A stretch of 62,584 bases of DNA, from NCBI RefSeq assembly GCF_000485595.1, contig NW_014578270.1:28870-91453 (forward strand). The letters are read 5' to 3'. The notes beneath the pieces are model-generated. The model worked only from the letters and a program-made list of their open reading frames with translations, was not told the origin of the DNA and ran no database searches. This DNA is from Priapulus caudatus (lineage: Eukaryota > Priapulida > Priapulimorpha > Priapulimorphida > Priapulidae). Shown one piece after another: positions 35,401 through 49,600 of this stretch (within the stretch, counting starts at the first letter, position 1; the number at the start of each line of letters is the position of its first letter). A program made the translations under genes and the position numbers.

Positions 35401-38400
35401 CTGCAGTGTGGCTGCGCCAGTCGCCGCGACTTTGTCGTTTGTCGTTACGGTCGGTCGCTGTCGCTGCAGTGTGTCTTGGCCTTAAGGCTGTGGACACACT
35501 ACACGATTTTTCAGGCGATTGAGTCGGGCGACTGAGTCGAGCGACTAAGTGGGTGGACACACTAGGCGATTTTCAGCGCGATTCGTCGGCGATTCATCTC
35601 GCGCCACCTAGATTCATAGTCACATGATTGAAAATGGCACCGTTTGATTGGCTAATGAATCGTACATTCCAGCACTGTACACTCGCATTGTATAGTATCG
35701 CATTGTTCGGGCGCGCATTGTATATAGTCGCGCGACTCAAATAATCGCCCGACTCGAAAATCGCCGGCGACTCACTAGGCGATTTTTAAGGCGATTGAGT
35801 CACCCGACTCAGTCGCCCGACTCAATCGCCTAGTTTGTCCACAGCTTTAATAATACGTTTTTGCCAACTTTCTAGCTGACCGATATTGTAGCAGCATGTT
35901 CACTTGTCTACTGGTGATGTAAACCCACCTGCCGCTGTACCTCCTCCATTTTTCCCGACGTTCTTTGGCAAAGCTGGATGACAACAAGCAGCGCCACCTG
36001 TAGGCCAGTCCATGAAACAGACACGTCTGTTGTTTGGCTCTCGTGCTCTGACAGTAGCACTTTGCTGAGTGCATCCACCTTATCTTGCAAGTTCTAAAAC
36101 ACACATGACCACTTTTAGTTGCCAAGGTGATTGTTATTTCTTCTCATCATTTCTTCTAAGCGTGTCCGACTCGCGGGTTTCCTTGTCGCATTATAAAAGC
36201 ATCTGTTGTGCGTAGCGCAGGCCTTTTGCTTGAGCCGTATTTATACATTTTGTATTTACAGTTTTACCTGCACGTGTGCAGCTACATCACGTGTTGAGTA
36301 ATAAATTTGGAGCGTATGAAAAAGATGCCGAGTTGTGAAATATTGGTTAACACGCACGGAATGTAACAGTAAATGAAAGTGTCAATGACACTGTAGCTCA
36401 CCACAAAAAAGGACACAAATGAGTGAGTAAGAAGACGTCAGTTTTAATTGAGCAACCATCGACGTACATTATAGAAACGATTGCCATCTGTATATCGCAA
36501 TAATAATTTATAAACCAAAATGAATCACAATTTGTGACCGTAGATGGCGCTATACCTGCTTTGTAGCGATGGCGTTTGAAATAAATAGGTTATGCTGCGT
36601 TCCGACATGTTTTGTAAAACTTTACTCAAATATAGACGTTTTATCGGCAGGGTGGAGAGGAAATACCAATTTTTCATTAAAGATATTGTCAATGAAATCT
36701 TGTAAAACGAACCAGACGATTGTGACACCACAGACTGTTTGTCTCTATATAGTATGCTAAATAATTGCCAAACCCTACCTAATTTGCATAATTTTTTTTA
36801 AAATATCAAAACCCCCTAGCCCTTATTCATTCACATACCAAAAATGAACAAAATCCGTTGAACCTGAACTGACTAATGGCAATCTCACGTTTAATATGGG
36901 AGCATAGCAGTAACAACTATACCCAATTTCAAACATGTGGGCCAAACGGTTCCTGAGTTATCGTTGACCGTAGCGAAATGTTGACGGACAGACGGACGGA
37001 CGTACGACGGACGACGACCCATGGCAATAGCTCAGCTTGACGATGTCAAGGTGAGCTAAAAATGTCTGAACCAGGAGTACATGAGAAACTACGTGAAGCA
37101 GGAGTACATGAGTAAAACTACATGAAGCAGGAGTGCATGAGTAAAACTACATGAAGCAGGAGTACATGAGTAAAACTACATGAAGCAGGAGTGCATGAGT
37201 AATGAAAGTGTTAATGATTGATACTTTCATTACTCATGCACTCCACCTATGACACTGTAGCTCACCACAAAAAAGGACACAAATGAGTGAGTGAGAAGAA
37301 GTCAGTTTTAATTGAGCAACCATCGACGTACATTATAGAAACGAAGAGTATATATGGGAGAACTCCCATTATATACTCTTGATAATTATGTGTAATTTTT
37401 TATGTGAAAATAAATGCTTGAGATGTGAAAGTCTGAGATGTAGGCGAGTGATGGCGTTACACCTAAATGATCGCCATTTAACGTTTTTATAATATTCAGA
37501 TTAGGCACTGCCTAAAAGTGAAGCTCCCGATGTGTAACGTGTAAGATTGAGAGGATACGCTTATTCCACGTAGCTGCTATGTACCACGTGACAATGGTGT
37601 TTCCAGTGTTCGATATTCACGTCGGCCCGTCGGCCCGCCGCCGACAGTTTCGATGCCGGGCCTACAGCTTCTTGATAAAACAGGCCCGCTGATCCTACAG
37701 CTATTTGATCACCGAAAATTCGAAACACTGTGAAACTGTTGCCTGTAGAAATCTGTTCATGCATATTAACTTCCAGGGGTATTTATTTGAAAACTAACCC
37801 GTGATAAACCGTGACATACATGTAACAATGCGACATGTAACAATACATGTAACATACATGTAAACAATGCGTTCGCCCACTGCAATAAACTTTAGTTGGC
37901 ATTCAAGAAACGTGCGTGGGATGTTCGGATGCACAGGTTAGCAAAAATCGATAAGAAGTGGGTGGAGCTTACTTTTGGCCAGTGGTAGTGAACCCTACAT
38001 TGGCCAGGGTTTATTTACGTTCACGTGCGCTAGGTTGTGGAGTAATTCTCACATCCCCGCGCATTTCACGTTTGGATGTAAACAATAAAGTATCACTGGT
38101 AGTTATTACAAATAATCAGTATACTGTTTTAAAATAATATTAAGAAGATTTAGGTAATATATCATGTTGAATTATACAGCAAATAATAATAATTGTCTCA
38201 AGTTTTAACACACGTGTCATAAGCACTCATACCGTGTTTCCCTGCCCATAACACAACTTTTGTCAAAGGTTAATTGGTTGCATGGAAGTGTTTACTTCGT
38301 ATGAGTTTTTCTAGGCGGTAGCACACGGTTGCCATCTGTATATCACAATAATAATTTATAAACCAAAATGAATCACAATTTGTGACGGTAGATGGCGCTA

Positions 38401-41400
38401 TACCCGCTTTGTAGCGATGGCGTTCGAAATAAATAGGTTATGCTGCGTTCCGACATGTTTTGTAAAACTTTACTCTAATATAGACGTTTTATCGGCAGGG
38501 TGGAGGGGAAATACCAATTTTGCATTAAAGATATTGTCAATGTAATCTTGTAAAACGAACCAGACGAGTGTCACACCACAGACTGTTTGTTATCTGCATT
38601 ATATGCTATATAATTGCCAAACCCTACCTAATTTGCATAATTTTTTATTAAATATCAAAACCCCTAGCCCCTATTCATTCACATACCAAAAATGAGCAAA
38701 ATCCGTTGAACCTGAACTGACTAATGGCAATTCCCATTTTTTGCCAAAAATCGCCGCGGCTCGAAAGTACGCCGAATGGCGTGCTCCAAAATAGGACGTT
38801 TAATATGGGAGCATAGCAGTAACAACTACACCCAATTTCAAACATGTGGGTCAAACGGTTCCCGAGTTATCGTTGACCGAAGCCAAATGTTGACGGACGG
38901 ACGGACGGACGGACGGCGGACGACGACCCATGGCAATAGCTCAGCTTGACGATGTCAAGGTGAGCTAAAAACTACATGAAGCAGGAGTACATGAGTAACG
39001 ATATACGTGCCTGGAGTACATGAGCAAGAAAGGTCTATGAGCCAAGAGTGCATGAGGCGAATCCACGTCAAGAATTTTGACAACATGGCGGAGTGCAAGA
39101 AAATACGAACGGCATCGGAATAGCAAGGAAGAGGGAACTCACCAGGGAAGGTAACAATATTAAAGCGATAATTTCGAGTTTTTTCACCGTTTTTTAGTGT
39201 TTATTCTCACTCTCATGATGCCTACCGTTGTTGCTTGAGTAACAGTAATTGTTTCAAATAACAATAAAATGTCTTAGAACCTCATGCAAAGACAAAATCA
39301 TGCACGATTACAATTTTGCATTCTCTTGTTGATTTTCGCTGTCATGTCTCGCAATTTCTCGCGGTACCGCGAGACGTCAACAAGGGTGCAGTAATGCAAA
39401 AATTGCACCGGAGATATTTTTGGTCAGATGTAAACACAGAGGTGCATAGTAATTAGTAGCGTAACAGTACTAACACAAATAGGAGTGTAAGTTGTAACCT
39501 CATAAATATTAGTCTTCAAAAGTTGCTTGATTTGTGCTCACCCGCTCACACACTCGGTGCGTACGGCCAGCGAGAATACTTATCACACACAAATAGATTT
39601 GTGATTTTTGAAAGTCCGGACTCGAAAAAATGTATTGCTGGTATGATGTGGTCAAATCAATTTTTCTATGCTATAACTGCATAAAATATTGGTGTTTTGA
39701 ATGTTGGTGTAATCAGTGATATTTTCGCTGTCAGGTGAGACTATATTCAGCTATATTTAGTTTTTCTGAGCAAAATTCTCGCAATGATCGTTTTAAGCGC
39801 CTGGTAGCAGAGGAGGATTATGAAGAGACAGAAGCAAGGCTTCGGAGATTAAATGGACTATTTTCTGAGTTTGCTAATGCACACGAGGGTTGTCATGTGC
39901 TCCTCACTGACGACGGAGATATCGACGATAGTGATGGGTATTTCTTTGAGGTTCAAGATGCGTATGTTAATGTGGTGAGAGAAGCGAAGGCATTCCTCAA
40001 GAGTCGGGAGTTACCCATTAAGCCGGAGCAAGAAGAAGACGACGGGAGCATAGCTGATAGTAAAAGGTCTGATAATGACAGTCATATGTGTCGCAGTGAT
40101 TTCTTAAACTATATGAATCTGCCAAATGTTGAGCTCAAGCCTTTTGATGGTAATCCCATGAAGTATCACGCGTTCGTGAAAATATTTTATGACTGTGTGG
40201 ATAAAGTGACAGATGACCCGCAGGTAAAGCTTATACGGCTTCTCCAGTACACAACCGGTGCGGTGGAAAAGGTAATCGCGAGATGTGCCAAACTGTATGC
40301 AGTGGAGGGCTATGCCCAACAGCTGCCCAAGCAAGAACTTTACTGCACACTCGTTTTGGCGATGAACATTTGGTGTCAGAAGCAGTCATCAATGCGGTTA
40401 GGCTCAGTGACGCAGTAAAATCACTCGCTCAACTTCAACGATTAGCCGATGATTTGGCAGACTGCCACATTACTCTACATCAGATGGGGATGCTACATGA
40501 AGTCGACTTGCAGAGCTGCATGAAGGATATAGTAGAACGTTTGCAGCCTTACATCAAGTTTAAATGGAGAAGTGAGGCTATGGAAATTAAAAGGCAACAA
40601 GGCAGGTACCCTAGATTTGTACATCTAGTGGAATTCACAATTCTGAAGAAGCAACAATAGTTAATGACCCTGTTTATGGACATGAAGAGTTCAAACCTTT
40701 GAGCAAGGGTGGACAAGAGAATGCCGAATCATGATGAAGCAAGCAGTCACCTTTGCCACGCGCAGCGGCTATAAGAGACCTCCTTGCATTTGTTGTGGTG
40801 AAGATCATCGACTCATTTTCTGCAATGCCTTCAAAGGATTAGAACTGGAGTAATTGTAAAATTGCATAAGCTTTGCGAAGTATGTTTGATAAAGAGCCAT
40901 TTTAAAAGGGAGTGTAGGTGTCCGTATAAATGCAGCAGGTGCTTTAAGATGCATTCATGGTTGTTACACTCTGCATGACACGGTGAATGGTGATATGATT
41001 GTTAATGATTGTAAGGGCGGTGATGTAGATTCCCATTGTGACGTAATGGGTAATAAGGTAGTATCAAATGCCAGTATATCAAGAAACACCAGCATGCCTA
41101 TTGTGCGAGTTTGCGTTAATGAATCGTGTATTGCGTATGCTTTGCTTGACACGGCATCAAGTAATACGTTTTGTACTAAACGCCTAGTAAACCGTCTCGG
41201 GATCCATGGCGAGATTGAGAGAATCAAGTTGGATACGGTAAATAGATCTGAGAGTCGAGAATCACAGATGGTGAACATGAAATTGAGTAATAATGGTGAG
41301 ACCCTACCATTATATAATGTGGGTGTGTTGGATGACATTCTGATTACGAATGCATATATCCACATTCAAGCATACCCCCACTTGAAGGATCTGAATATCG

Positions 41401-43021
41401 CATCTATGGATATGGGTGAGAATCAGTGTAGATATTCTGATTGGGCAAGATCACGCTGAAGCTTCGACTCCCCTGCAGGTGCGTTAAGGGAAACGAGGAG
41501 AGCCCTTTGCCACGCGCAGATTGTTTGGTTGGAGCCTTAACGGTAGAACCAAACGTAATCAGAACCCCTGTAGCATTCTTATATTGCTACGAAATGGTGC
41601 TAGTGCTACATTACCCCCTGGCAAGTTCGGATCCAGCGGCATATATCCTAGGCGCTGGCGTCACGTACAGCACCTCGCGGTGTTCTGTTCTGGCGCAAGT
41701 GGGTGAGAGAATACTTGCCCGAGCTGCAGTGTAGAAACAAGTGGATTGTGCAAAGCAGGAACATCAAGATAGGTGATTTAGTGCTGGTGGTGAACGAAAC
41801 CCCCCAGAGGACTATGGCCGCTTGGCCTCGTGATGGAAGTGAATAAAGGCAGAGGAGGTCTCGTCAGATCAGCCAAAGTGAGGACCAAGGCGACGCACAT
41901 CGTCCGCCCGATCTCAAAGATCGTACTACTGGAGGGCTCCTCCTAAGTTTACTTTAGTTGAACGTAGTTCAAGGTGGGGAGTGTTATTTCTTCTCATCAA
42001 TTCTTCTAAGCGTGTCATACTGTAGTATTTCCTGCACTGTTAGTTCTTATTTCACGCGGTATTTTAAGCAGTTCAGCTAGGCTGCTGCGTCTGCTCGTTT
42101 ACATTATGTTTTAGTCATGTGACTCGCGGGTTTCCTTGTCACGTTATAAAAGCGTCTGTTGTGCGTGGCGCGGACCATATGCTTGAACCGTATTTATACA
42201 TTCACGTACGCTCGCGCATTTTTCCACGATGCACCATACATTGTAAGTGTTGTTTCTTGGTTCTTGCCTAATTTCTTATAATTTGGATCTTTATTATATA
42301 ATTTTGGATATAATAAACATTACATGGCATGAGCGACATAATATTTAGTGTGCATTATTTTGTATTTACAGTTTTACCTGCATGTGTGCAGCTACATCAC
42401 GTGTTGAATAATAAATTTGGAGCGTATGAAAAAGATGCAGAACTGTGAAATATTGGTTAACACGCACGGAATGTAACAGTGATTTATCAACTGCCCGGGT
42501 GACGGCGGACAAACATCTTATTCTTAATAATTGCTTGGAAAGGATATCAACTCTGAAATGAATGATGACTGCTGATAGAGTATAGCAGCTCTCGAAACTT
42601 GATAAATTTCAAAATGGACAGAACATTAATTAAAGTTATCGAAAACTGTAATAGATACTTGTCTAATTCTGTTACATCACCTTCAGAAGCATGTTGAAGG
42701 CAGCCTGAACATCTCCTGACTTTTCAAGCAGGTATGCCGCAGCATCCATAATCTGATGTCGTTGAACTATCTGAAAATAGCATATCATGAATTATTCCCC
42801 ATGGAAATTTACAATTGTGGCTTGCACAACATAAACAAGTGCCGCAGAGCGACAGCGCTCACCTGACGGCGGGTGTTCTGATGCTAAACTCACTGGCAAA
42901 CGAATCAAGAGCACCCTCCCATCGCCGCGTTCGCTCTCCCTCGATGTCTCTCTCATTCTTTCTCTTTCGCTCTCTCTTCCCTTTGCGCTCTCTCTCTCCC
43001 TCTCTCTCTCGCTCGATCACA

Positions 43022-43067
<46 letters not shown>

Positions 43068-43109
43068 CTCTCTCTTCCCTTCACGCTCTCTCTCTCTCGC
43101 TCGCTCACA

Positions 43110-43151
<42 letters not shown>

Positions 43152-43193
43152 CTCTCTCTTCCCTTCACGCTCTCTCTCTCTCGCTCGCTCACA

Positions 43194-43235
<42 letters not shown>

Positions 43236-43277
43236 CTCTCTCTTCCCTTCACGCTCTCTCTCTCTCGCTCGCTCACA

Positions 43278-43320
<43 letters not shown>

Positions 43321-43322
43321 TC

Positions 43323-43353
<31 letters not shown>

Positions 43354-43368
43354 TCTCTGCTCTCTCTC

Positions 43369-43399
<31 letters not shown>

Positions 43400-43550
43400 A
43401 CTCTTCGCGACGCGCTCTCTCCTTCTCTCTCTCTCTCTCTCTCTCTCTCTGCTCTCTCGTCTCTCTCGCTCTCTCCCTCTCGCTCTCTCGCTCTCTTCTC
43501 GCTCTCTCTCTCCTCTCTCTCTCTCTCTCTCCTCTCTCTCTCCTTCTCTC

Positions 43551-43583
<33 letters not shown>

Positions 43584-43599
43584 TCCTCTTTCTCGTGCT

Positions 43600-43651
<52 letters not shown>

Positions 43652-46600
43652 TTCCCCTCGCTCTCTCTCGATTTCTCTCTTTCTTGAGGCGGTAGCGCTG
43701 CCGGACGAGGCTGTGCGACTGATTGTCTATCAGACTGATTGTCTGATGGTCTTCTAACCCTAGCAAGACCGGTTCGTGGAGCTAGCAAGGCGGTAACGTT
43801 TTTATATAACTTCACATAAATGTTTATACTATCTATGTTAATTCGGATGGCACTCCGGCAGCCCATGTTTATACTATGTTAACTCGGGTTTCCCAGCAGC
43901 GGCCAGCAATGGTAGAAAATTATGAAAAATTGCTCTAAAAAGCTGCTTGTCCGGCGGACAAGCTACCGGACAGATCTCCGTGGAAATGGACAAGTACGGA
44001 CAAACGGATAGCCCTTATTTCGAACACTGGGATGGTATCAGGAACCTTCTCGAAGAAATGTTCGTTGGGATCGGTATGAAAGTTGCCACGAGATGGCGAG
44101 TACGTTTGAGTGTCTTAAGATTAAAGATGGAAGCTCCCATCGTACGTAGTATAGCAACAACTATTTGCAAGACAGAATAGGTAAGCACTCATTCATTTAC
44201 CTACTCAAGCCTACAGGCCGAAATAGAGAGCTGCCACCTGTAACTAATTAACGCAGGCAAAAACTGCACCGTACTATCACCACCACATGCACTGGCAGTG
44301 GCATAAGTTACATGTATAAACACACTGACAGTACAGAATGCCATAGAAATTATACGATTTAAGGAGCATAAACCTTCTTCAACCAAATTTAGCTTTTGAA
44401 ATTTCGCTGTGACATTGTAGCCTCATACATCCAGGCATGTATAGATTCTACTAGCAAACCCGGTCAAATTCTTTCTAACAGTAAACAAATCCATGTTTAA
44501 CCCTCCTCTTGAGGGTCAAAAGGTTATCTGACACTTACTCTTCGCATGTCAGCAGAAAGTACATTTCATGGTTCTTTCAATAAAGCCATAAAAATGCTAG
44601 GTCACCGCTGAAACAAAAAAGTGTTTCAATCGCTCCGTCAGACCATGTCCTCAGAAAATGTCTAAAATCTGCCCTGTGTCCCATTGACCTTTGACCTCCA
44701 ATTTCAGCACAGTGATGGCTTTTCCTACCATGATGCTATACACCGACTATCACGAGCCTAGGTCGAGCCGTTTAGATTTGTGCCGCAATTCTGCATTTCC
44801 TCCCTATACCTTAAGTTAAGGAGGGAATGTTCCCCCTTCTTTTACACCTCTTGAACTTTGACCTTTGACCCGCAGCTTCGACATCCCAACTCGTTTTGAC
44901 GATCCCCCCCAACGTCCCGAATATCGTGACCGTACGTCGAGCGGTTAAGATTTGTGTTGTTGACGGACGGACGCACGCACGGACGCTCGGGCGATGAGAT
45001 GAGCTAAAAAGAACCGTTAGCAATATTGAGAAGTAATAACTTTCGAACAAAGTTCACGCACTGTGTTTACTGCATACTAGGGTATAGTATTGTTACATCT
45101 TTCCCTAACAACAGAATGCTATTTATCTACCTTCAACGTATTCTCGATTGTGAAGCCCTCAGATGACTTGATATAGCTGCAGACATCACCTGGGCTGTAC
45201 TTGCACATCAACTCAATGTACTTCTCCTGCACATCTTCTCCAATATTTAGCTTGTCCTTACTCATGATTCCAATTGCTTGGCTTTCTCTGTGAACAAGAA
45301 AACAGAGTTTGTGAATAAAATTGTCAGCTGCACATAATACGTATGCTCCGCTACATGCGTTATCGGTCCCACATTCAGACTCAATTCATTTTACATAAGA
45401 TTTCGCAAGGACAAGTTTGTATTATTTATTATTAATACACTAGCAGAACACCCGGCATTGCCTGGAAAATAAAGCGCTCAGCTGGTGACCACTTGGTTGA
45501 AAGAAAAATACCCAAAAATCGATACCTGCCTGCCTGCCTGCCTATACAGAGAAACTTCCACAAATATGTATTAGATTACCATGCTGTTAGTTATATGCTT
45601 TAAGAATCTGTTTTCAAGACGGCATTGCCTGTTGTTGCTATCACAATACATTATATACTATTGTAATATTGGCTATTGCGACTATGAGGAGGTTGTGATT
45701 AACCGTAGGCCAGTGGTAAGATGTGATGTGGGACTTGCCTGTACTCCACGAGCCCTTGCAGGAACAGATATTCCAGCTTCTCAGACGAGCTGAGCTGCAC
45801 CAACACGTTCATCAGCTGCTGAGGAAACACGGTGGCGAGCAGCTGAGCCGCGCGCCGGTGATCGATGCTCACAAACGCCTCAAAGTTTTGTAACGCCTCC
45901 TCTTGTACGCGATCTCTCTCGGCGGCCTTGTACGCGGCCACGCTGGTCACGACGTGCTCCACAAAGTTAAACGCCTGGTGCTGGAAAATTTGGATGTCAC
46001 GTCAGCAGCTATATTGGCTACTGTAGACGTGTGTGAAGCTGGCTTAAGTACTACTATACACGCTTGCCGATTTATCGGCACGCACGCCAACACACACACA
46101 CATGCACGCACGTGCACGCGCACGCATGCACACACACACATACCTGTCGTGAATCATCTTTCAGGTAACAGTGCAAAACCTTGTCGTACTGCCGGCTCTT
46201 GTCGTACAACAGCTCACACACTCGGTAACTGAAACAAGCAAACCCAATGGTTTAGCGAACATAAATAAACTACGTGGATAAAATGAGCAAGCAGTGAAGC
46301 TGACAATCACATTCTGATTTCTTATTAGTTTCAACAAATTTATATTATAGACCATAGTACTCGCCACGCTGACTCAGTCAAATACTTTAACCGCATCACA
46401 ATGAATAATGACACGGCACTGCTCGTAATATCTCATGGTTGAACTCGGCTTACAAGTGGGCAGTCTCCGCTAGTAGTAGCAGCCTATGCTCATCAAACTG
46501 CTGCAAGCCTGCAGCATGAAGCAGCTCAAGAAGTGCCTGCTCTCTCTCCTCATGCCTGCTCTCATCAGTGGAATTCGACAGGTACTCTAAAACCTGTACA

Positions 46601-49600
46601 GATGCGACATCACCAGATGCGATCCTTAACCATCTATCAAGTTACTGTGCAGTTGTGTGATGATAAAATGTCTAATAGAACTACTGAATGTATTTACATG
46701 GAGAACCATACATACTATAGTTCATTATACATCATACTGATAGTTTATTGCACACCATACACATGCACATGTTATGCACAGGCGTATAACAGTAAGCGTC
46801 CGCGATTGTTCACCGTTGCACTACTTCGTCTCTAGAAAAGGCCTTTTTTGGCATTTTTTTCCGCCGAAATTCGGCACTAGAGTGCAATAATTAGCATTGT
46901 GCACGCAAGTTGGATGCCTCGTGGACGTGGAGAAAGCATTAGAAGTAAAATTATTTTTGTTTTGTATTCGTGAGATTCCGTCAGGTGGCGTAGTCAGAGC
47001 GACCGGTTGGTGTTTTTTGTGTATGAAATGTGTTCAGACAACTTTGCAGAAATTCGCATCATAGAGCTGGCAAAAGTTTCGAGCGGAGCATAGAGCATGA
47101 ATCTGTAGTTATTTAACATGAATAAAGTGTATGTTGTGTAAGCGAAGTAACAGTGTGAGTATTTTTAATTAATATCTGTTCGATGCTTATTCAGGCCTGC
47201 AGCCTATGGACGGCCTCTACTGTTGTTCAACACCTATAGTTCATTATACATCATACTGATAGTTTATTGCACACCATACACATGCACTGCCATACTAACA
47301 TTTCATTAAATTCTATAGTAATAATTAATTCATTACACATTATTACAGGAGTGACTATACTATAACCTCATCGCAGAGCATACCATGAATAATGGTACAA
47401 ATTCAGTCTTCATCAGACAACATGTATGTCACGACATTTCCGCTCACCTGTTCAAACAGCATACGACTGACATAGATGGTGCTGCCCTCTCTTGCCATTT
47501 GACGAGCCAGGAACGTGAACAGAGCTCCAACCTGTGTCGGCTGCAAGAGTAAGTCTCCCAATTAACTGGTTGGTGATGACCAACGGGTTACACAACAAAC
47601 TCTCACAACACAAGACAACATCAAGCAGAAGGCCTGTGGCACTTATACGAGCACTCTGGATTTGATAAGAAACAGTCTCACTACATTACAAGAACATTTC
47701 CTAGGTGGGATGGGCACTCAGAGTACGCACTGAAAACTCTATGTTGTCCACCATTATCTGCAGGAGTATGTCAACAATCCTCTGCTTCTGCTGTTGCCTA
47801 CCGATCAAAAGTATTCCATTAAAACATTAGAAATTATACGGACCAAACATAAATGATCACTATAACCAGTTTCTGCAATATTGATAACATATTCTTGATA
47901 TAAAAATAATTAAATATAAGAATTGGAGGCAATTTATTTGAGGTGCTCAATGTTACTCCATCTTTAATAAATGAATTTTTATGTCTATTGGATTTAAAAA
48001 AGAAGATTGTTTGAAATACTACCAGCTCTGCACTTACCCATTTTCTGACTTGTACTCTGGCTCCTCAAATGCCTACAGCAAAATATGCAATACTGTCTAG
48101 AAATTGTTGGAAATCCAGAGAGACCGGATACAAGATGGCCTTGCGCAAAAGATGCGTTGTTCCCCGACCGCCGAAAGCGGTTAAGCCGCGCACTTCCGCG
48201 GGACTGGGCGCACGCGACCGCGGGATACCCCGCTATACGCATTCGCGCGCCGAAGGAAGGCGGGCGCGCGAATGCGTATAGCGGGCAGCCTACACTGCAC
48301 TGTACTTGCAGCGTTTCAATAAAATGTAATGCTAAATAAATACAAGTCACGGCGGCGCAAAAACTCCCCGAGCCAGCTCCACGTGAGCGCGGGGGAGGAG
48401 GGAGGCTGGAATGTGCCCCACCATGTAAAAACTGCCACGGCCACGCCAGCACGTGCTCGCACGACGTGCCGTCGCCACGGGCAGCGCGGGGTCAAGAGGA
48501 CATATCAAATTGCATATTGCATATCGCTTGGGATCTTACTATCCGAACTCGAAGCAATTATCAGTGTAAACAACCATCAATGAGTCAGGCCTGCGGGGAA
48601 CTAAGATGGCTGGTGTGTAAAATTCTGTGGAAAATCCCTCGAAGAGAGCCTCGTCGCGCCATCTATGGGACGCAATATGTACGAGAATAACTTCAGGTTA
48701 TTAAATAAAATAATTAAATAAATTCGAAATCGCTTTTCTAGAGGAAAACCTAACGCGCCAACCAGCAAGTTACCAATTACGAGCATTTGCATTTATTCTC
48801 GCCCTACGTGCATAGTCGAAAAGCTTCTGCAAGCGCCACAACTCCTCAATTGACCGATAAGAGGCCGATCTGACACAACCGTTAAATTGATATTGACAGA
48901 GCAGCGATTTCGATGAAAAGGCGCCACGGGGTGGCGCTGTTCGCGCTTCGCGCGGATCCGGGCTGCAGACTGTCAAGAGTTCATATTTGAAGGAAAGAAT
49001 TGGTAAGTATATGCAGAAAAGTGTTCAATGCACAAGCACATTATGATTCCAATGATTATGTTCTTACCAAGGCTAATGCATTTAGAAACTCTCTAGTATT
49101 GTAGTGTAGCAGCGTCCTCAGGTACGGATATAGAGGCTCATCTATATATTGAACAAAAACAAAACAAAACAATAAAAGGCATTATAGGTGATTATCTCTT
49201 ACAGAAATGACTATAGGCAACACAGTAGGTGACTTTATAGCCATTATTTTCGAAATAATTGCTCAAAAATGCACAATCTGAAAAAAATATAGTGAGATAT
49301 AGTCTCAAATCATAGGCGATAGTGCACACATGTGTACAGGTGAAGTGGGAGTATAGATATATATGTAAAGATAATCTGGAGGTACAGATATGTGCACAGA
49401 TAAAGGTAAAATTTAGACGTGCTGGAAATCTCAATAATTTATTCAGTTTTACCTTCAGGCGGCTTCCCAGTGTGAAGTACTGTCAACGTTTTCAGAACTG
49501 TTGTTTTCACTTGAAGAACCATAAATTCTGGAATATCTCCTGCTGGGTAGGCCCTGCCTGCCAGACAGCAACTAGACTCATGATAGAGAGAGTATACGGA

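Larger units (their letters stand above)
36127..42483 (+). mobile_element. Second BEL/Pao element, internally deleted, in a VPS8 intron
   Basis: LTRs at 36132-36368 and 41982-42478, target duplication GTGAT at 36127-36131 and 42479-42483, polypurine AAGGTGGGGAG before the 3' LTR. Plus strand, antisense to VPS8. It carries gag, a protease and the C-terminal end of integrase; RT, RNase H and the integrase core are missing. Its leader is swollen by other repeats at 36369-39060. LTRs and proteins differ from the element at 6157-24517, so this is another family. Confidence 0.88.

Noticed and set aside
35236-35535. Repetitive 99-codon protein
   Set aside because: It lies in the reiterated terminal repeats of a MITE.
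36569-36760. THAP-like zinc-finger gene (MAFEINRLCCVPTC...)
   Set aside because: Only the CC-x2-C is suggestive; the remaining THAP residues are absent and the frame belongs to a repeat family.
42815-43866. Leu/Ser- and Arg/Glu-rich proteins of 200-290 residues
   Set aside because: Translation of a (CT)n array within a repeat in a VPS8 intron.
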